NCBI RefSeq assembly: GCF_000002995.4
Contig: NW_025062479.1
Span: 7,061,221 to 7,125,220, forward strand
Direction: 5' to 3'
DNA: 64,000 nt
From: Brugia malayi
Taxonomy: Eukaryota; Nematoda; Chromadorea; Rhabditida; Onchocercidae
The position numbers and the translations under genes were made by a program. The notes under the pieces were generated by a model. It saw nothing but the letters and a program-made list of their open reading frames with translations, had not been told where the DNA came from and ran no database searches. Below, piece by piece: positions 59,802-64,000 of this stretch; within the stretch, counting starts at the first letter, position 1; each line of letters begins with the position of its first letter.

Positions 59802-62300
59802 TAACTTTAGCCTCTGCTTAACCATTCTTTGTGTCTCGTTAAATGTGAACGTCATTTGTAATATATTATGAGCGCTTCGTTAGTGAGCGTATTTTATCTT
59901 GACAGAATGTCTCCATTAAGAAACTTGTTTAGTGTTCCTATCTATTTCATTCATTTCCTACCAAATATATCATCCAGCAGTGCGTAGTGATTCCTCACTG
60001 TTATAATATTTTCTGATCACATTTTATAATGTCATGACGATGGTCACTATCAATAAGCCGGAAGAGGTACATGTATTCCGCATCTTCTCTGACCTACAGT
60101 TGACTTGTAATACGTTACTTTCTCACACGCTGTCTATCTTAAATTTGTAAAATTTCTAGTTTTTGTAATAACTTTTTGTAATAATTTTTTTTTTACTTTC
60201 GAATGCATTACTTTCAAATGTATCAATTAAATGGTAGCGTACAGGAGATAATAGAGCCACTTTCCATAAAAACTATTTAGCATTTCCAGGTGTTTCTTAG
60301 ACGACTAGCCAATCTGTACAGTCAGATCTTGTCAGCTATGCCCCAAAAAGTAAGATTTATTGTCAATGCTGCTTGACTATAACAGCTCTAAGACTTCTGA
60401 AAGCGCTCTGGGACGTATGCTGAGGGAAAAAGGAAGTTTTATGATCTATTTCAAGATGTAACACGTAAAAATCAAAACCATTAGAATCATCAAACATGAA
60501 CGGATGAATCTTTTGCAAAGGATTCAAGTTCGTTTCGCTGTATTCAAATTAGACTGTTTATTACTATTAATAGAAAAAGAAGTAGAAAAGTACATTCGAC
60601 TTACATTAATGTTTGTTGGAAAACTCAAAACTTAGAAAAGTTAGCAGAAGCAGGAGAACAAGTTTTGAGACAGTGAGAAGAAGAGCGTATTATAAAGTGA
60701 TCAATGATAGCAAACAATTTAAAAGATCAAAATAAGTACGGCAGTGTGAAGCTGTCATATGATATTCTAATCAACGCTGTCAAAGAATTTGTTGGTTACA
60801 TCTACAGTACTTTTTTCTTTTACTTAAATAACATAACACCACAAGTACGACGTTTTTATTGCACTGACTGTGCAAGCCTTATTCGTATCCAAATGCAGTT
60901 GTGTTTACATTAACTGGCTCAGGAAAAGTTTCAATTCCATACCATTTATCTGAAAGCATATTCCAGTGATCCTACTGAAGAAATGGAAGACTTTATATCA
61001 CTTCTATTACTTGATCCTTTTAGTGCCTTTTCATCAGACTATTTTTTTTCCCATATTCTGTCAGACAAAGTACACATAGCACAGCACATGCCTATCAGTG
61101 TACTAATCAGTATTTTGCTCTAGATTATTTGGAATATATCAGGAAAAGGGTGGTGTTCCTTCTGTGTTGTTTTCGTTTCTTCCATCTTTGGATCACTAGC
61201 GTAGTAGACCGCAGACGTCGGTTATCAAGAAGAATGTGTGGAATGTAGAAGATCGAATTCTGGGAAGTACGGGATACCATACAGAAAGCAAATTTCGTTT
61301 TCTTTTTGAACCTTTAAAAATTTGAACTCTGTTTTAATTGATCAGTTTTGCATTTGAAAACCAACAATATAAAAAAGCTTTCTTTAGTAATCAATAATTT
61401 AGAGCTAAGATAATTCTGCACAGTATCACCAATTATATTCCGCTCCACCTCTATTCTGCAAACCATCAAAGCTGTTTTCGTAATCTTACGGACATTTTTC
61501 CCGAAAACCACTCAATAGTCCTCCAGTTATTTCTCAAATCACATGATCTACAGCAGTTTGTACGCTGACTAGTGATAACCCGACTCAACTCTGCTCAACT
61601 GAACCCGAACCCATGAGTGTTGCAACTGCTAAATGCTAAATAGAATACATGTGGGAGCTAAAGAAACAAGTGCGTCATGGAGAGGCAACACGAAAATAGC
61701 ACAAGGAATATGAGAAACAAACTGTGTAATAATCTGCACGAGAGCACATCTCTCACATAGCGAGGAGTGGCGGCGACTCAGCAACCGAAGTGGACAAGCA
61801 ATTGAAACGGCAGAATGGACGGTGTCGAGTTGTCTGACAACTCCCGCTTTCTCTGTGTTGGCACGACTTGCGAATAATATTGGGGGAATGGGACTGGGGT
61901 ACTGGGACTGGTGTATGGCGTGCTGCTTTGCGGGACTTTTTTGAAACGTGTTTGCTTTCCATATGTACCATTTCCATTTGTTGATGTGGATCAGGAAAAG
62001 AAGCGATACCAGTTTTAGGAATCAGTGTCAGCATTTTCAGCGCTACTTTCGTGCCATACATTTATTTTTGTGGTCTTTATTCCTCAGACGAAATTTGCTT
62101 CTAAACTTTTGAACAGTAATATTTTTAAGTCTTTTAAGAACTGTTGAAAGTAGTATCGAAATTGTGAAATTAGTTAGGGTCGATGACTTTTCGTGATGGT
62201 AATAATCGTAATTCCATGACTTCATTTGTTTTTGTTATTCCAACAAGACTTTTTCATAATTTGGATAAGTAGGAATAATTTTCAGGTAACATAAATCTTC
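59802..62300. other. Intergenic, with stray exon-like pieces
   Basis: At 60290-60349 a phase-clean 20-codon segment (VFLRRLANLYSQILSAMPQ..) lies between a 'tttccag' acceptor and a gtaaga donor. Candidate continuation is at 60522-60680. Another open segment begins near 60966 (DPTEEMEDFISLLLLDPF). None is recognised. A GC-richer block at about 61740-62000 contains a 102-codon minus-strand frame without family resemblance. Confidence 0.3.
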
Positions 62301-64000
62301 ATGTATAAAGTGATAATAAGGAGTTATTGGTTATCGCTGGTAATTTTATCTTTACCAGCTGCGTTAACGAATGTCATTTGGTTGGATATAGATAATCACG
62401 ATGGTATCATCAAAAGTGCTCAGGTACAAAAATTTTCAATTTCTTTGGGGATTTTTGCATGGTAAAGATTTTAATCATTTTTAAAAGCTGTAGGGACTAG
62501 TCAGCTAGCGAGAAAAAATGCTTGATTTCTTAAACGATTTCGTTTGGGAATGTTACAATGTATTACTAATGTACGTTCTGTTCTGCATCTATTGGGTTAT
62601 CTAAAATGAATTCGGAAATGAAGATATTCAAAGATATATTTAACCCATAACGAGTCTGACTAACACAAGTTACACGACTCTTACTTTTAACCAACTTTTG
62701 GAATTGTTTGTCCTCATGGCATATTTAGTTTAATACTGCTGTGTTTTGATCTTTTCTGTATTCTTTTCCTACTGATTGAGTAGGAACAATATTGCTTAAG
62801 ATAATTATTAGCTGTATTCCATTCTTATACGGATATTTCATTTAAAATTGCTGTGAATAGTATGCCGATGATTATAAATACGGATATTCGTCACTATGGG
62901 GATTTATAATATAAAAAATTATGTTTTTTGAGTAAAATTATATAAGAAAATAAGTAAATCAGATTATTTTTTAAACTGCTTGTGTTTGATTAATACAATT
63001 ATTACTGGTAATTAATGTGTTTTGACATGTTTTAGGTTGTGTTTGTTGCGTTTTGTGCTGATTGGTGCCCATTTAGTCGTCGACTTAAACCAATTTTTGA
63101 AGAAGCTGCTGCTGTTTTTGCACAAGAAAACCCTACAGCAAATGTCATCTGGGCTCTTGTAGATAGTGTCGAACAAGTGAAGTTTCTCTTTGAAGTCAAC
63201 TGATGAGTTCTTTTATGTGTGATAGAGATGTCCACCTTTTTTGCTAAGTTTAAGCTGTTTATAGGCGAAAATTGCTGATAAATATTCTGTCAATAAATAT
63301 CCAACGATGAAGGTTTTTATTAATGGAGAATTAGCAAACAAAGAGTACAGGTATTTCCATTGCATTACTTAGTTCTATTTACATATTTACGGACTGTGGT
63401 TTCGATATAAAAAAATCCGTTCTGTTTAACTGCAGATCTACGCGCTCAGTTGAAGCGCTTACAGCGTTTGTTAAACAACAACTCTCATCCAGTATACAAG
63501 ATTTTGCTGGTGAGAAAGACCTAGAACGGCAAATGGACAAATCCAAGAGAAATGTGGTTGCTTATTTTGCAGACAAAAATAGCAATGAATATCGAAGTTT
63601 CCAGGTTGCTTTTTTACTAACTACGAGTTGCTTTAAATCAGTTTTCAAGCAGTTTTATGGATTTATTTTGTCGTTTTTAGAAGGTTGCTACTATTTTACG
63701 CGAGGATTGTACATTTTGGGTTAGCAATGATGAAAACTTGAAAGCTGTGAATGAAACTATGATGCATTTTCGAGATCCGGATACTGAAGATGAACAAAAG
63801 GTTAACAAATTTTGATGTTTGATTTCGGCGCTATTTGGTGATAAACGGGAGAAATTTTTGAGAATTTGAATTATAAAGCTATATGAATATATTATAAATT
63901 CTACGAACAGTACGAATTCAGAAATTCTATGTAGAATAAAAAAAAAAAATGCACTGAAAATTTGTTGCAGTTCACGGGCAATTTTACGGACTACAATTAT
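62301..64000 (+). CDS. ERp44-like endoplasmic reticulum thioredoxin protein, 5' part
   Basis: ERp44 cycles between ER and Golgi and retains Ero1 and unassembled clients by mixed disulfides. Exons: 62301-62423, 63036-63176, 63265-63350, 63436-63604, 63681-63800, 63971-64000 (cut by the edge). The first exon gives a signal peptide: basic KVIIRS, hydrophobic WLSLVILSLPAALT. Then a thioredoxin domain: FCADWCPFSRRLKPIFEEA with a single Cys in the CXFS motif (human CRFS), KYPTMKVFINGE with its cis-proline, EYRSTRSVEAL, and a second domain starting DKSKRNVVAYFADKNSNEYR and KVATILREDCTFW. Motif order and spacing match human ERp44 rather than PDI, which has CGHC. About 230 residues are present; the second half and any RDEL-type signal are outside the window. 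Confidence 0.92.

Noticed and set aside
61753..62061. Minus-strand frame of 102 codons upstream of ERp44
   Set aside because: Openness can follow from the locally higher GC content; no motif or splice context supports it.
1..64000. CRISPR arrays, bacterial operons or Wolbachia-derived inserts
   Set aside because: No regularly spaced direct repeats and no bacterial-type long frames were seen; everything coding is intron-rich eukaryotic or retrotransposon sequence.
1..64000. tRNA, rRNA and spliced-leader RNA genes
   Set aside because: No convincing T-loop/acceptor pattern or conserved rRNA block was noticed by eye; a tRNA or covariance-model scan would be needed to exclude them.

Overview
The window looks like nuclear DNA from a nematode, most likely a filarial-type (spirurid) worm. 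It is AT-rich. Genes are broken into small exons with GT..AG introns. 'tttcag'-like acceptors sit just before several start codons, as expected for spliced-leader trans-splicing. There are two genes of the Clc-like (claudin-like) family, which I know as a nematode family, and many BEL/Pao retrotransposon copies. Species is inference.

Layout. 1-4958: non-coding, with a solo LTR at 2856-3339. 4959-9242 (+): NDUFS2, the 49-kDa subunit of respiratory complex I, nine exons, 478 aa. 9243-12338: mostly non-coding, with a possible 44-codon two-exon gene. 12339-19755 (+): ten-exon PWWP-domain chromatin protein resembling vertebrate PWWP2A/B, 787 aa. 19756-23144: no convincing gene. 23145-30719: truncated old BEL/Pao copy, then a full-length, apparently very young BEL/Pao element on the minus strand (LTRs identical except for one indel, 5-bp target duplication). 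30725-37610: non-coding, with a solo LTR-like sequence. 37611-38340: long inverted repeat (foldback element). 38478-43223: graveyard of rearranged BEL/Pao fragments in both orientations. 46461-48707 (+) and 52593-58102 (+): tandem Clc-like membrane proteins; the second model has a tail of about 440 residues. 58720-59801 (+): ciliary transition-zone protein B9D2, with an X-box-like site 54 bp upstream. 59802-62300: possible stray exons. 62301-64000 (+): 5' part of an ERp44-like thioredoxin protein, cut by the window edge.

The genes do not form an obvious functional pathway; spacing of 0.6-4 kb argues against a tight operon. Exon models were built by hand from splice sites, reading phase and family resemblance. 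NDUFS2, B9D2, ERp44 and the PWWP gene are continuous in phase throughout. The tails of the two Clc-like genes are less certain.
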